Counted from the stretch's first letter, positions 12,044 through 24,507 are shown. The stretch is 64,000 nucleotides of DNA from Glossina fuscipes (GCF_014805625.2 NW_023998415.1:12379043-12443042); one strand, 5' to 3'. The notes: generated by a model not told the origin, from the letters alone. A program made the numbers and translations.

Positions 12044-13129
12044 ATGGTCTACACAGTTGAAAGCATCGGTCACCGACTATTGTCTATAAATAGTTTTACA
12101 GATTCACCAATGGAGCAACTCAACTTATACGTATCACTTTTCGATGAAATTGTCGCTAACGTGAATAAAAATTTGTACGATGTCTATGATGTATTTGTGC
12201 GTAATATGGTCAGCGGTAAAGTCAACGTGGTTGTGGCTCGTATGACATTCGAAAAAGTTATCTCGAAATTGAGACGAATTTCTGATGTAATAGCCATAGA
12301 TTTATGCGAGATAACACTTGAAAGACTTCCGAGAATGTATATATTTGATGAGCATATAGCTGATTTAATTCAGCTTATTGCGACCATTGTGGAACGAAAT
12401 GGCTTTGCCAGGGAAGCGGCCGCAACCTTGGCAACTTTGCCCTTCAACAAAGTTAGTTCGTATAATACTGTGCCGTTTAGATTTGACATGTATGTCAAAA
12501 TTGCTCGTCTATTTTTGGAAGCTGATGACGTAGGCCAAGCTGAAACTTATATAAAACGCGCTGCTAAATTATTACCAAAAATAACTGTAGAAAAATCAAA
12601 GATATCGTATAGAATGTATTACGGCCGTATCTTGGAGCGCAGACATCAATTTGCTGAGGCTGCTAAACACTACATTGACTTATCCTCTATACCGCATGTT
12701 TCTACGCCTGTATTACAAAGAGCTATCGTTTGCACCATCTTAGCGCCGGTTTGTCAGGAACGCTCCATTCTACTCGCTCAATTACATCAGGACAAACGTG
12801 TCAAAAATTTGCTAGCTTATGATATAATCGAAAAAATGCATCTTGCAATTGTTGTGAAACGTGCTGAACTGCAGCAATTTGAAAGTTTATTGCAGGAACA
12901 TCATAAAGCAATCGCAACAGATGGTATATCCGTTTTCGATCGTGCCATTATCGAACATAATGTAATGGCATATGATAAGGTATACGGTATAATATCATAT
13001 GAAGCTTTGGCTGCTATCTCGGGAACGCCCACTGATGTTACGGAACTCGTTGGAACTAAAATGATAGCTGAGGGACGCTTGGAGGGTCATGTCGGAAAAT
13101 CAGTTCAATTAACGAACAAAAATCAATAA
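12044..13129 (+). CDS. CSN4-like COP9 signalosome subunit, intronless paralogue
   Basis: This 361-residue protein resembles COP9 signalosome subunit 4 along its whole length. The first ~195 residues are a helical-repeat region (YVKIARLFLEADDVGQAE at about 145-165, YRMYYGRILERRHQFAEAAK at about 183-203), and a PCI domain follows to the end (DKRVKNLLAYDIIEKMHLAI, then QQFESLLQEHHKA, DGISVFDRAIIEHN and MIAEGRLEGH). Canonical CSN4 is about 406 residues; this one stops about 45-50 short, so the C-terminal helices that enter the CSN helical bundle are missing. It is a single exon, which for this family suggests a retrocopy. The frame is intact with no internal stop. An in-frame TAA lies two codons before the ATG, which fixes the start. 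It is nested antisense in a dysc intron. Its promoter was not recognised; a poly-T run of about 22 ends about 22 nt upstream. Confidence 0.9.
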   Translation: MVYTVESIGHRLLSINSFTDSPMEQLNLYVSLFDEIVANVNKNLYDVYDVFVRNMVSGKVNVVVARMTFEKVISKLRRISDVIAIDLCEITLERLPRMYIFDEHIADLIQLIATIVERNGFAREAAATLATLPFNKVSSYNTVPFRFDMYVKIARLFLEADDVGQAETYIKRAAKLLPKITVEKSKISYRMYYGRILERRHQFAEAAKHYIDLSSIPHVSTPVLQRAIVCTILAPVCQERSILLAQLHQDKRVKNLLAYDIIEKMHLAIVVKRAELQQFESLLQEHHKAIATDGISVFDRAIIEHNVMAYDKVYGIISYEALAAISGTPTDVTELVGTKMIAEGRLEGHVGKSVQLTNKNQ

Positions 13130-13229
13130 GGCCACCGACAAAAAAAACCAGCTATAAAATCGAAATAATTAACGAAAATTCAAGCCAACAATGGCGTAAG
13201 CCTCAATATTATGCTCTCACGCTAATTAA

Positions 13230-13239
13230 AATAAATAAA
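13230..13239 (+). terminator. overlapping polyadenylation signals of the CSN4-like gene
   Basis: Two overlapping AATAAA hexamers (AATAAATAAA) about 100 nt after the CSN4-like stop codon, in a short A-rich 3' region. They fit a short 3' UTR and support transcription of the retrogene. Confidence 0.55.
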
Positions 13240-14214
13240 GAGGCTTGAAAATATCAAATTGCACATGTCTCTTCTTATTTTGCATTCATTTTAAGGAATT
13301 ATCTCAAGGGGTTTTTCTAATCGACGATCTCTAATCAAAACTGAATTTTCACAAAACCATGAACAGCCTTGGTTTACAACCCTTTACTTAGACAATCAAC
13401 TGTTTTTTGTGTTTTTTTTTTTTTTTTCTCTTCTCGTACAGTTGCTTATAACGACATACTCGACACTGTCGTTGTTATATGCATTCGGTCGGGGAAATGA
13501 AAAAAAAGTGATATACATATACTTTGTTATAAATGGCTAAGGATCGATGTAAAGGTTGTTCTTATCATTCATTAGATTTTCGCGAGAAAGCCTTTATTAA
13601 AAATTCCTGTTGACCTCTATTCAAATACTGTTCGCTATCTGTGCTTTAAACGATCAATAAAGCAAATGTGTTAATCCAACAGCGGTTTTAAGTTTCACAT
13701 AAGCACTAGTCTAGAAATTTTATATCAAAAATTCAGAATTATGAACCGAGACTGATTTTCGAAATTAATTAATTAATTCTCACCACATTTATTCGGTTTT
13801 TTTTTTTTCTCCTTCCTTTCTTGCAATAATTTTGATCTCGATTCGTTATGTTTTCAATGTCTGGGATTTTTACGATTTACCATACAATCGTGGACAAATG
13901 TATGCATGTATGCAATGTGTACAAGTTATCTGAGCCGTACTTCTCCGATTATTGCAGTTTGCACTGCGAACCGATTCTCAGTGCTGAACAGTACGTTTCG
14001 CTTAATACCGTCGTTAAGGGAAGATAACATCATGTGTGCTACAGAAATAGGCCCGTTTTATAAAGAAAAATTTAAAAATGTATCAATACAGAGGTTTATC
14101 TCCATATGAAAGCTTATCGTACTGTTGCAGAGTTTACTTCTCGGACTAGAACGACAAAGTAGATATTTTCTCAAAGGTTAACTTAAAATATGTTTGGTTA
14201 AACAACAAAAAAAC

Positions 14215-14330
14215 TAGACGAACAGGCGTACAAGTAAGCTCAGATTGAAAATGATTCTGAATCGATCGGTATAATAAAAGATGGGTCTAGGTCATGTCTT
14301 TCTGGGTGCTGCATAAAAGCACACACGGAA
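14215..14330 (-). mobile_element. dispersed repeat A, inverted fragment
   Basis: AAAATGATTCTGAATCGATC then GGTATAATAAAAGATGGGTC on plus, preceded by AGACGAACAGGCG; this is the repeat A head in opposite orientation, also present at 31.98 kb and 18.0 kb. Confidence 0.45.
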
Positions 14331-14970
14331 TATAAAGTTGCAGCCGAAGTGGTCTACAGTGTGAAATGTATCTTGGAAAAATTAATCTTTTGTCCGCCCA
14401 CAATCATTCGCCAAGGAGCACTTAGGTGCATAAAAATAAAGCCCACACAAGATTATATTACTCTTTAGTGAGAAGAAAACTGAAGTCTTATTATCACATT
14501 CTGACGTTGTCCCCGCTTGCGATTAAGTTTTACTATCATTTGAGAGTTGGTTGGTATCAATCATATTTGGTAGCTCGCAATAACATTTTTCATTTTTCAG
14601 TTTTGGTATAAAACAAAAGACGCAAAAGTCGCAAAACCAATTAAATAAAAATGTCTACGACTGCCTCGTGAAATGTGACTTTTTGTGATAATACTGTTAG
14701 TGTGAACTAACCGTTTAGGGTACAGATAATCACCGCGTAAAAAGGAACCAAGTATGTTAATGGACGAGCGAATTTTTTTTTTTTTTTTTAGAAAAGTTTG
14801 ACGAATTATGTGTATTATCAACATATAGTTTAAACAAAATAACGAAAATGCAATCCAACTGGCTAATGTAATCGATTTATTGTGAACTGAGATTATGTTC
14901 GAAGACAGACAGACGTCTTTAATGAAAACTCTTAGATGATAATTTTTAAAATTGGATCCTGTCTAGAAGA

Positions 14971-15016
14971 TAAATATTTAAGCACAAGTTGCTTACAACT
15001 AGTGCTTAAATATTTA
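14971..15016. repeat. 46-nt near-perfect hairpin
   Basis: Left arm TAAATATTTAAGCACAAGTT plus G, a 4-nt loop CTTA, and the right arm pairing at 20 of 21 positions. The flanks do not extend the stem much. It is too short for a typical pre-miRNA; it may be the collapsed ends of a palindromic element. Confidence 0.7.
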
Positions 15017-15912
15017 ATTTGTTCACGCGTTTTAACGGATTTGCTTTCGTTCTTTATCCTTCTTGTGGGTTTTTGATTTTCAAAGAAATTTTTGTTCCTA
15101 TGTAATACATAGATAATTGTAATGAAAAAGTAAATAAATGATGTATATACATATATTACATGGATTACGATATGAAGGGTGCTTAAGAGTAAATGATTTT
15201 AAAACAAAATGATACTCAAATACAAATCAAAGGCTAGAGAGCAAGCATTTCTCAACTCAATCATATTTCAATCAGTTTTATTATAAACAATTTAAATATA
15301 TAATTAAATAAATATATAAGAAGATTTCAAATTATTACGGTCTTATGTGTATTTTCTTTTTTGTTTTGTTTTTTTTTTTGTTTTTTTTTTCTATACAACA
15401 AGCAAATTATTGGCAATTTCGTAATAACCAATTATCATAAACGATAAATACGAGGGTTGGAAATGAATTTAACTTTTTTCTCATTATTATTATTATTATT
15501 ATTATGACTTTGCTTTTTTTCTTTTTTTTTTTAGCAAAAAATAGCAAAATAATTCGATAATGAAAAGAGAATTGTTGTCTCGGGTGTCGTGTTAACGATT
15601 GTGATTACGATTGTGATTGCAATTAATCGGTGGCGTTCAATAAATGATTTAAAAAGTATGTGTAAAGTGATCTTTTACAGGCGAATGTTTGTTTCAATTA
15701 TAATTGAGAAATGAAAATAAAATCAAACCTGTCTACATATTAGAGAAAAGAGTTATTTATAACTTTTTCTCTCGTACCTTAAGAGAAAATTCTAAGTTTG
15801 TTGATAACTTTCTTTGTTTCGTTGTTTATTTATTTATTTTTATTTGTTTTTTTTTTTTTTTTTTTTTTTTTTTTTGATAGGTATTGTTGTGCTTTTGATT
15901 TTTCACACTTAC

Positions 15913-15999
15913 CTGATGTCTACGTACACCCTTCTCATTTAGTAATGTGCTGCCATCTTCCTTCATATCGAAACTTCTCGAGAGTTTTGTAGCCAACTC
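15913..15999 (-). CDS. dysc: dysc coding exon before the PDZ3 exons
   Basis: This 87-nt exon, phase 0 at both ends, encodes 29 residues: ELATKLSRSFDMKEDGSTLL then NEKGVRRHQ. The acceptor is CTAATTAG|GAGTTG and the donor CAG|GTAAGTGTG, a perfect consensus. It is the last exon before those encoding PDZ3, about 5.8 kb away. The intervening intron carries the antisense CSN4-like gene and a 67-bp poly-T tract sits just outside the acceptor side. The charged, helix-prone sequence looks like an interdomain linker; no named domain is visible. Confidence 0.78.
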
Positions 16000-16031
16000 C
16001 TAATTAGCACATTTTTATGTTTACATATTTT

Positions 16032-16032
<1 letters not shown>

Positions 16033-16085
<53 letters not shown>

Positions 16086-16099
16086 TTTTTTTTTTTTTT
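16033..16099. repeat. 67-bp poly-T tract
   Basis: T-run with a single A at 16084. It lies about 33 bp upstream of the dysc exon at 15913-15999 in the sense of transcription, where it reads as poly-A, so it is not the pyrimidine tract. Similar runs lie at about 48257-48291 and 56919-56951. Confidence 0.9.
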
Positions 16100-17214
16100 G
16101 GTTTTTTCACATATTTGGCCCCCCGAAGATTAAAAGGGATTTTTGCGATAGAATTGCATTTGATTGTAGGTGGGAAGAAGGTTTAAAATGTGAAAAAAAA
16201 AATTATTGAATTGATTTGACGATAAATTATAATAATTATATTATAGTGAATAAAAAAAAAAATAAATAAATAAGACATTGGTTTTAAACAAAACAAATTG
16301 CAACAGCACACTTAGTGTTAAAAGTGGTCACATGAGACATGTTGTGGTCAATTTAAGTTTCTTTTAGCTTTGCCCGAGTTTTTGTGCATGATATTTAGTA
16401 AGTTTGTAGTATATTATCGTTTCAATTGAAGACAAATATTTCGTTTCCGCCAAAAAATATTTCGATTATTTTAAAGCATTAAGAACGATCTGATGTATAA
16501 ATTGTGTTGGTATCTATCGATGTATGTATTTCTCATTTTACAATTTTTACCTTAAGAAGGCAGTGCAGGATATTATTAAAAATCTACTTTAGGAATAATT
16601 TCATAATTGCTTTTTATTGCGAATTAATTTAGCAATATAACTGAATGAAGGACTTTCTAAAAACACCTAAACTATGATTTTTTATTTTCGCTTAAGGAGA
16701 CTTTAATAGAGAAATATTAATGTTTTCATTGTTTATCAGTTATTATAACATATTTCAATGTATTTAACGTAGAGTATTTCAACTGTCATTGCGTCAATTA
16801 AATAAACGATTGATCGAATTGATTTTTTTAATTTTAGTTAAGTTCCTCTCAATAGTAATAGAACTTCACCCTGATACCAGTTTGCCAGGCTAAGAATATG
16901 TGATTCATTTCTGCTGGGGCATATGCCTATATATAATATCGGGAGAATGAAATTTCATTTTTGTCATAAAATTAGCGCAATTATATTCACCTACTGCTAG
17001 GAACAAAATAATTTATATTCCAATAATTTAATTCCAAATATATTCAAAAACATATTTTGAGCAAAAGATTCAAAATTGCAAAATTTTCTCTTCTCAATTA
17101 AAAACAAATAAGGAAATTATTTATCGATCGTAACTGGATCGTTCACAATCATTGCCGTTATCCTAGAAAAGACTAACAAAAATGAAAAAAACAAAATTTT
17201 TATACTTTTTTTTT

Positions 17215-17790
17215 TCCGTTGGCAGTTTTAAGCTTCTATCACATAACGTGTATGGGCTTTGCAGACGTGTCCCTTGACCGGTTTGGATCTTTCTGCAATT
17301 CTTTTGCAAATTTTGTAAGTGATATCTTCATATTTGTGAACGAAAGAATGCTTACCAAAGATATTACACAGGTGGGCAGGTGGACAGATGGACAGACGAG
17401 AAGAGGGACATCCTTAGGTGGATTCCGAAATTGTAAATGGTCAAAAATTTATATAGTTTATGAGTTAATTGGAGCTTATTTTCGCGCGTTTAAAACTATG
17501 GAATTTTTTAATACTAAGTAGGCGAGGTTAATTTTTCGAGTTTTTGTGCAGGTGCTACAGCGTCGCTAATTGAATATAATTTCGAACTTTTTGTCAATTT
17601 ATTTGCCATAGATTATGAGTAATGAGCAAAAATTCAATGTTTTATATCTTTTGAAAAGCATAGGTGCTCTCAGTTTACGTAATACTATAGGTATAGTCCT
17701 TCAACTAATTTAGCCCATTTTCAATATGACCCTGCGAACAAGAACTTTCAATGCTTTCGCCAAATCTTAAATCGATAGCTACAGCTATAG
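17215..17790 (+). mobile_element. dispersed repeat C, copy 1
   Basis: Shares an ordered series of blocks with 62580-63170: TGGACAGATGGACAGA (17381), then CATCCTTAGG.GGATTCCGAA, then TTTTTGTGCAGGTGCTACA (17541) and AGGTGCTCTCAGTTTACGTA (17662). The spacing of the last blocks is nearly equal in both copies (about 130 bp). It is non-coding and unclassified. Confidence 0.7.
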
Positions 17791-17954
17791 CTGCGGCCAG
17801 GAGAATTATTACAACAGATATTACATAGAGGGACAGATACGCAAACGAACCGACGACCATGCTTAAATCGATTCAGAATTTAATGCAAGATATGTCGGTG
17901 TACAAAATTTCATCGAAATATTTCAAAAATTATAATCTTAGGATGCTTATAAGT

Positions 17955-18090
17955 TGAATATACGAAAATAAAACAGAAGCGTAGATGGACAGACAAGCTT
18001 AGACCGATTCAGAAAGTGATTCGGAATCGATTGGGTAAAAAATGGGCTTATCGCAAGTCCTTTCGCATGTTGCATATATCATCGCGCTAA
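17955..18090 (-). mobile_element. dispersed repeat A, inverted fragment
   Basis: GATGGACAGACAAGCTTAGA, then CCGATTCAGAAAGTGATTC and GGAATCGATTGGGTAAAAAA on plus; inverted repeat A head. Confidence 0.5.
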
Positions 18091-18689
18091 CTCAACATGA
18101 CCTTGTACCACAAGTGGCAAAATGCCATTAATTCTTAAAAAGTCGATTAGATAAAAAAAAGATTTAATATTTCAAAGTTAAAAACAATTTTCGGAACGAT
18201 TAAGTCATTTAATGTAATTCACAGCAATAAAAATAATTTAATCAAATTATAAGTAATTTACACGAGATTGGAATATGATAGCTGAGTTATGAAGGGTGTA
18301 CGCGAAAAAGATGTGAAAGTACCGTACCTTAAGTCAAGAATATAAATTTTTAACGAATATTTGTGTGGAACTTTTAAACTCAAGCGTCGAAGATATATAT
18401 GCCGACCAGAAAAGGTCTAATAGAACACAATCTACTTCGATTGGTAGAAAAATTAGTTGAATCATTATTTCAATTTTAACAAATTTGTGAAAATTAAAAT
18501 TATATATTAGATTAAGTGACGTCACGTCCTATGAAAGGAAGACTATAAAGTTTTGCATGGCTCTTATATACTTAGAGTGCTTTCATGGTTTTCGGTGACA
18601 TACGTTTACCTCGATATTTTTTATGCTTGTTATACCTTACATCATTTGTAGCATAATAGGTTAGTGTGCGAAGACTTGAGATAGGATCA

Positions 18690-18900
18690 CCTTTTATTAT
18701 ACCGATCGATTCAAGCTTGTCTCCACGTTTGTTTGTCTCACTGTTTCGTTTTCTTATGTTCAGAATACACGTCGTAAGTTTTGAGATATTTTGATGGTGT
18801 GTTTCGATCCAAACACGAACACTATGAAAAATGTTTCGAATCGGACCATTTTTTCAATAGTTTCTCACGCAATGCCTTATTTTGATGGCTCCTTATAAGA
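18690..18900 (+). mobile_element. dispersed repeat A, diverged copy
   Basis: TTTATTATACCGATCGATTC, AAGCTTGTCTCCACGTTTGT, then CGTCGTAAGTTTTGAGATAT and GATCCAAACACGAACACTAT; matches the block order of repeat A. Confidence 0.5.
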
Positions 18901-21900
18901 AAAATTAATATGAATTTCACAAGTTCGCGATAAAAATCACTTAGTAATAGTATTTCGATATATTAAATTGGTGTCGGATGGTGGTCGGATGAGGCAATTT
19001 TTTGAATTCCTTGCCATATAACCTTTCCTAAGAAAAGAGAATCTTTATACAGTAACGAGGCCTAAATGCTTTCATAATAATAATAATTGAACATAAGAAT
19101 TAACCGTAACCGAAGTTGGATTACGTAAGTCTATTTTCTGGATCCTAATCCACATAAGTATAAGCCTTCATCTGGTCCCATTTTTATTATATTTTATGTT
19201 ACAAATTTTTCTTTAGTCTTGGTGAATTTGGATCATATTGTTTAATTTTTTCGATCGCACGACAGGGAATATAACAACATTTTTGACAAATTAATTAAAT
19301 TTGCTAAATTTAGACCACGTTGACATTTGAATATTCTCTAATATGATGGATGTCTTCCATGAAAATTATGCTTTTACATAAAAACGATATATAATTTTTG
19401 GTATATCATTAATTAAGCAAAGTAGTGTAGGCTATGTCTTGCCCCACTGTAGTATGCTTATTGTTACATTAATGTTTGATAACATTGCAACTAATGTAAG
19501 CGCAACTTTCATAATCGTTGCAAAACATACATGTCGGTAAAGTGCTAGAAAGCTAGAAATGGAAGCAATTTGTTCTCAGAATTTCTAGAGAAAGTTCTCT
19601 CCCCAAAAAGATTATGACAAATAACTCATATGAATCATTGAATTACGTTCATTCGAGTAGAAGTAGACGTGAATGATAGGACAAAGCTTAGCCATATGTG
19701 GCTGTAGTGACGCTCAAAGAGAGCGTGTGAAATGAATTTCTTATCATTAATCTCTCCAAGATTCAGCTAAATCGACTCAATTTCTTCTGCATTAAAGATT
19801 TACGTTGAAATAAAATGAAAGCTTGATAAACTTTTCATTTGCAGCTTTTTGTGTTTAGGCTTTTTTTTTTTTTTTTTTGGAAACAATGGATACTCCATGG
19901 GTCCGATTTAATTAATTCTACCTATCGTGAGATGGTGCGATAGTATGTACGAACAATGTAAAAATTTTGCTCTTTTAGAGATTAAAGGCGAAATTCTTTC
20001 CGCAAATCACACTAATTATTAGACCATATACGTTCTGGCACATATTTGGTAAATATCGCAAGATTCTGTAGTTGTCTCAAGCAAATTTAAAGCAGTTGCT
20101 ATGGAAATTATTCTCTGTTACTTTAATGCGCCGATTTTTAACATAACATAGTCCTAAGTGACTTTCTTTTTAGGATTTCATTTTTGTTTTTCTTGTTCTT
20201 CTTCAATTTCTTTTCCTGTTCTTGTTTTTTATTTTTATTTTTTTTTTTTTTTTGTTATTGTTTTCACTGAAGATCGATAATGAATTTCATATGGTTACGA
20301 TATTTGGGATCAAATATCGTTTTAGCGCCTAGGTGTGGTATGTGCGTATGTGTGTATTTGTCTCTGTTGGATTAATTGGACTATATTATAATGCACCACA
20401 GTAAAATGATCAAATCTCTGCATATGTGTCTTGTTGAGCTCATGTAATTTGTTTAACGATAGCAAGCAGTTCGCCTATCCCTTCAGACACACTCGCAGAG
20501 AATAAAAAACGCACTTTAATAATAAATTGGAAATAGAATATATGCATAATGTATATTACAAATTACACGCTATATAGAATGAAGAGTGCGAAACGTATGT
20601 GAAATTATTATTTTTTTTTTTTTTCAAATGTATTCAAATGTGTTTATTAAAGCTACTAACTGTAATACAAAGCACTGAACTAAACTTTTTTTTTTTTTTT
20701 TTTAAATACAATAAGGATATAACAATAATAACAACACTACGTAATTAATTAATGCAACTACTAAATACTACAATAATTGTACAAGTGATTAGTTGCGAAA
20801 GTTACAGAGAGAATATAAATACACGTAGAATTTATGTTTTAGTTTAAATTAACATTCATGAAGAGTGATAAACCATAAAGGGAAGAGAATAAATTTAAGT
20901 TCTGAGTTTTTTTATTTTGCACATATAAGAAAGTTTTGGTTGTGCACAATATGCTCAAATGAAATCAAATTTTAGTAAATTTAATTAACAGTAATTAATA
21001 CAGGGTGACTCATGCGTTAAGGTGCAATTATATTTTTCAAGCCTTCTTCTTGTTATTTTTTGTTCTTTTTTTAATATTTGTTTTTTTTTTTTTTTATAGT
21101 GCTTTCATTTTTGAAAATAATTTTGAATAAAATTAAAAATTTGTTTTTTAGAATGAAATATAAAATTAAAAACGGAATAATTAAAATAAGGAAATACTCG
21201 TCTCGGGGCGAACTTTGCATACCCCTGTAACTATTTTATTTTATATTTTTAAATTTAAAATAAAAAAAAAAATAAAAAAACCGTATTTATCTCTCTGGAC
21301 TTATCTTCAAGAAATGATCATGATGTAGGTAGATGTAGGCAGGTAGGTGCTCTTTGCCCGCTTTATTTTTATTATTTTTTTTTTAATTACGAAATGTGCA
21401 AATCGCCGGATCAAAATTTTACGTGACTTTGTTAATCTTTTTGCTGTAGGTAGGAATGGTAATGAATTATCGCTGAAAGTGTACTGAATTTTCAAAAATT
21501 TTAATTTAAAAAAAAAAGGATTACAAGGAGAAGAATTTCGTTCTTGAGACTCTTTGAATGTTGAAATATAAAATAGTTACTTGGAGCTGTGTTAGGTAAA
21601 TAAAATATGGTGTTCGTGAAAGGATAATATCTGATTTTTTTTTTTTTTTTTTCTCTCAAAAAACTGACAAATATTCTAGCCAGGATGATAAAGATCCGTT
21701 ATTGTGATGCAGACGTTAGTATTCCGAATTCGGAAAGTTTCTGGCGAATAGATTCATACAAACAACTTGGAAGGGTTGAACAATATTTCTTATTAACTAT
21801 TTGATCCTCGGACATGAATTGCTTGTGAACAACATGGAAATAATGACAAGAAATTGTTCAACGGGAATTTGTAATGCTCTGCTGTGTTGGTTTTTTTTGG

Positions 21901-22359
21901 TATCGGTCCATCATGTTGAAGTGTTTCTAAATTGTAATCATGAACTTTAACGTGTATATGCATCCTCATTCATATAAAGTAATGTTTTCAATCATTTGGA
22001 CAAAATCTTACTCCGCAATGAATACGGCTGTGTTGTATCAAGGCGAGAAAATGAACGAGAAAATTGAAAATCGTTCATTAAATTAATTGAATTAATTAAA
22101 TTTCAACTGATATTTCAGTAATGTTTTCAGCCCATTCCCGACATTTAAACGAGGGTGGTTAAGTTCAAAGAGATCATTGGTTTTGCTGATATATATTTAT
22201 CAATATATTTACGGTCTTCTCATGCTGCCTTTTATCATATTTCGATGCGTCGCCATTAGCATGCCTTATACTGCACAACGCTTGAGGTATAAGGATATGC
22301 TAAGTTTATGCAAGTATAGCCCATACCCAAAAGAATTTGAGATAGATATTTTTTTTGGA

Positions 22360-22640
22360 ACTTTTATTAGACAATTTCAAGTTTGTCTGTCCCTCTGTCA
22401 GTCTATATTGTTTTCTGGTGTTCAGTTTTCAAGTCGCGATTTTTGAGACATTCTGATGACGTATTTTGGCCCAAAACCGAACGCTATTGAACCACTTTTT
22501 CGACCGCTTCCTACATAAAACCTTATTTGAAAAATCATTATGTGAATAATTGTATCACATATTGTACGAAGTGGATTACGTAATATAATGGTGGGCGAGC
22601 GCTCCGATGCAATGGTTTCACTTGTTTTCTGACTAAAATT
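22360..22640 (+). mobile_element. dispersed repeat A, copy
   Basis: GTCTGTCCCTCTGTCAGTC, then AGTCGCGATTTTTGAGACAT, then TTGGCCCAAAACCGAACGCT and TAAAACCTTATTTGAAAAAT with TGTGAATAATTGT, in the same order as at 43.2 kb. The minus-strand open frame at 22422-22706 is this repeat read backwards, not a gene. Confidence 0.65.
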
Positions 22641-24355
22641 TAATACAAATTCTTTACTCAATAAATTGGTTCGCTTTGAAAACTCGCCACTAATAGTTCC
22701 CAACAACTACAAAAGATGGCTTACATTTACGGACAATTTACACTTACGAACATATCGTATGCCTTGAAATTACTCTTGGTTAGATGGGTGATCGCTATTC
22801 ACTTCTTCTTTTTAGAGTAAAATTTCCATTAATTTTTTCAACACAGTCTTCCGTATAGTGTAAACTCAATTAAACTTTTCGTTATCAATATATACCCGTT
22901 TTGTCCAATTACAGGAAGAAAGAAATCCTTGCAATGTTAAATAGATATTAGAAACTCTCTGTATTATTCTACGCTTCATATAGAAGTTACAGGAGGTTTT
23001 GCGAGCATTCATTGGGGCACAAAATAGGTAACGCAATTGCGGAATGCAACAATAATTTACCTTAAGAAAAATATTAGATAATTTTTTTTCTAAAATGTTC
23101 TCTCAACTTTTTTCAATCGAACAAATTGTAAACTGACAGACCTGATTACATCGCCATAGTAACTTGGCTTTGATGGGAGAATACATAACACTTTTTAAGA
23201 TCTCTATGGTCTATATTACAAACAGAACAAGTGCAAAAATAAAAATAAAAAAAAACTAAAAATTCATAGAACTAAGATAAAGAAGAAGAAAAAAAAAAAA
23301 AAAAAAACAATATGTTGATAAACTAATTTACATTTATGACCAAATGGCGATTAATAAAATTTTCCAAATTAGAATTAATTTCTGCTTTACTTGACTTTTC
23401 AAAATGCAAGTGCAAACCAAAAATAAATTGCATGTTTATTCAATTTTATTGAAACTAATATACGAAAGCAGGCTAAGTAGAATTTTCATACGCAATTCAA
23501 TATCACAACAAATAATAAAGCTGTATTTTTTATTCTGATACCAAGTTTTCAATACCCACCACCTAGGTATGCAATGCATTTTATTGAATTCCCTGGAAAC
23601 CTTTCCGGCTAATGTCCCAACTATTTTTGTCGTTTTTTCGATTGACTATGAATATAACGCAGACTGTTCATTAAAACATGATTTCCACTTTTAGCTATAA
23701 CGTGGACGCATGCTCTCGATGTATGAGGGAAAATGATCACAATTATCATTTTTTTAATCTACAACCATAACTATTATTTCTCTTAAAGAAAAGCTATATT
23801 ATACTCTTATGATTGATTTTTATTTTTCACTTTTATCCAATAGCTAGTTTTCTATACGCATTTTTCGCCTTTTTTGCTTTCTGGTCAATATAAAAAGTTT
23901 TTCGATCCATTTTATCGGTAGTTACTGCAGATCAGTGAAAATTTTCATAATGATGTCATGTAAGGACGGACGTATTATCGTAAATCGAACCCGAAACCGG
24001 TTACGATCTGCTTTGATTCGAACACCCTGATGGTGGATATATAATAACATAATGTATTTTTGCATTTTAAAATTTTACTATGCATTAAGTTTATATAATT
24101 TTTTTTTTTTTTGTTTGGTGAAGGATATGGTGAAGAGAAGAGAGTTTAGCAATATATAGTCAAACATTGATATAAAAAAAAAACAAAAAATGCAATTTAC
24201 AAATAGGTGTTCTGCAACTGGCTTTTGAGTTGACTGTTTTGTAAATAATGGTTGTTTCATTTTTTGGGTATTTATTTATTTTTGTTTTTGAAATTTCTTT
24301 TTTTGGTTTTTTTTTTTTTTTTTTTTTTTAAAGTGAAAAATACAATTGCACTTAC

Positions 24356-24436
24356 AATAGGTCGTCCCCAATACCATGATTTGACACGTTGTGTTAAACC
24401 ACCCAAATGTGAACGTAATCCATCTAGGTAGCCGCC
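24356..24436 (-). CDS. dysc: dysc coding exon, aromatic/basic linker
   Basis: This 81-nt exon, phase 0 at both ends, encodes 27 residues: GGYLDGLRSHLGGLTQRVKS then WYWGRPI. The acceptor is TTTACAG|GGCGGC and the donor ATT|GTAAGTG, both close to consensus. The WYWGRP aromatic cluster is unlike the low-complexity neighbours and suggests a short conserved motif or amphipathic helix rather than random linker. A (CAA)n tract and a (CA)n tract lie just upstream in the intron (24463-24507 and 24562-24591). I infer that it belongs to dysc from strand, phase and splice sites between other dysc exons. Confidence 0.75.
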
Positions 24437-24462
24437 CTGTAAATGTACAATGAACGAGAGAA

Positions 24463-24507
24463 ACAACAACAACAACAACAACAACAACAGCAACAACAAC
24501 AGCAACG
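24463..24507. repeat. (CAA)n microsatellite in dysc intron
   Basis: CAA repeat with two CAG interruptions, 26 bp upstream of a dysc exon. Poly-Q, poly-V and poly-C reading frames here are artefacts of the repeat. Confidence 0.85.

Larger units (their letters stand above)
13240..15912. other. dysc intron, no further gene seen
   Basis: Contains the inverted repeat A fragment (14.2 kb), the hairpin at 14971, an (ATT)n at about 15484-15505 and T-runs. Open frames at 13906 and 14426 lack any coding signature. Confidence 0.55.
16100..24355. other. 8-kb dysc intron
   Basis: Contains repeat C copy 1, three repeat A copies, T-runs and simple repeats. A TACCCACCACC / rc TATCCACCATC pair at about 23560 and 24030 may bound another 480-bp repeat. 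No exon on either strand was supported. Confidence 0.5.

Noticed and set aside
22422..22706. 94-residue minus-strand frame
   Set aside because: It is dispersed repeat A read on the opposite strand.
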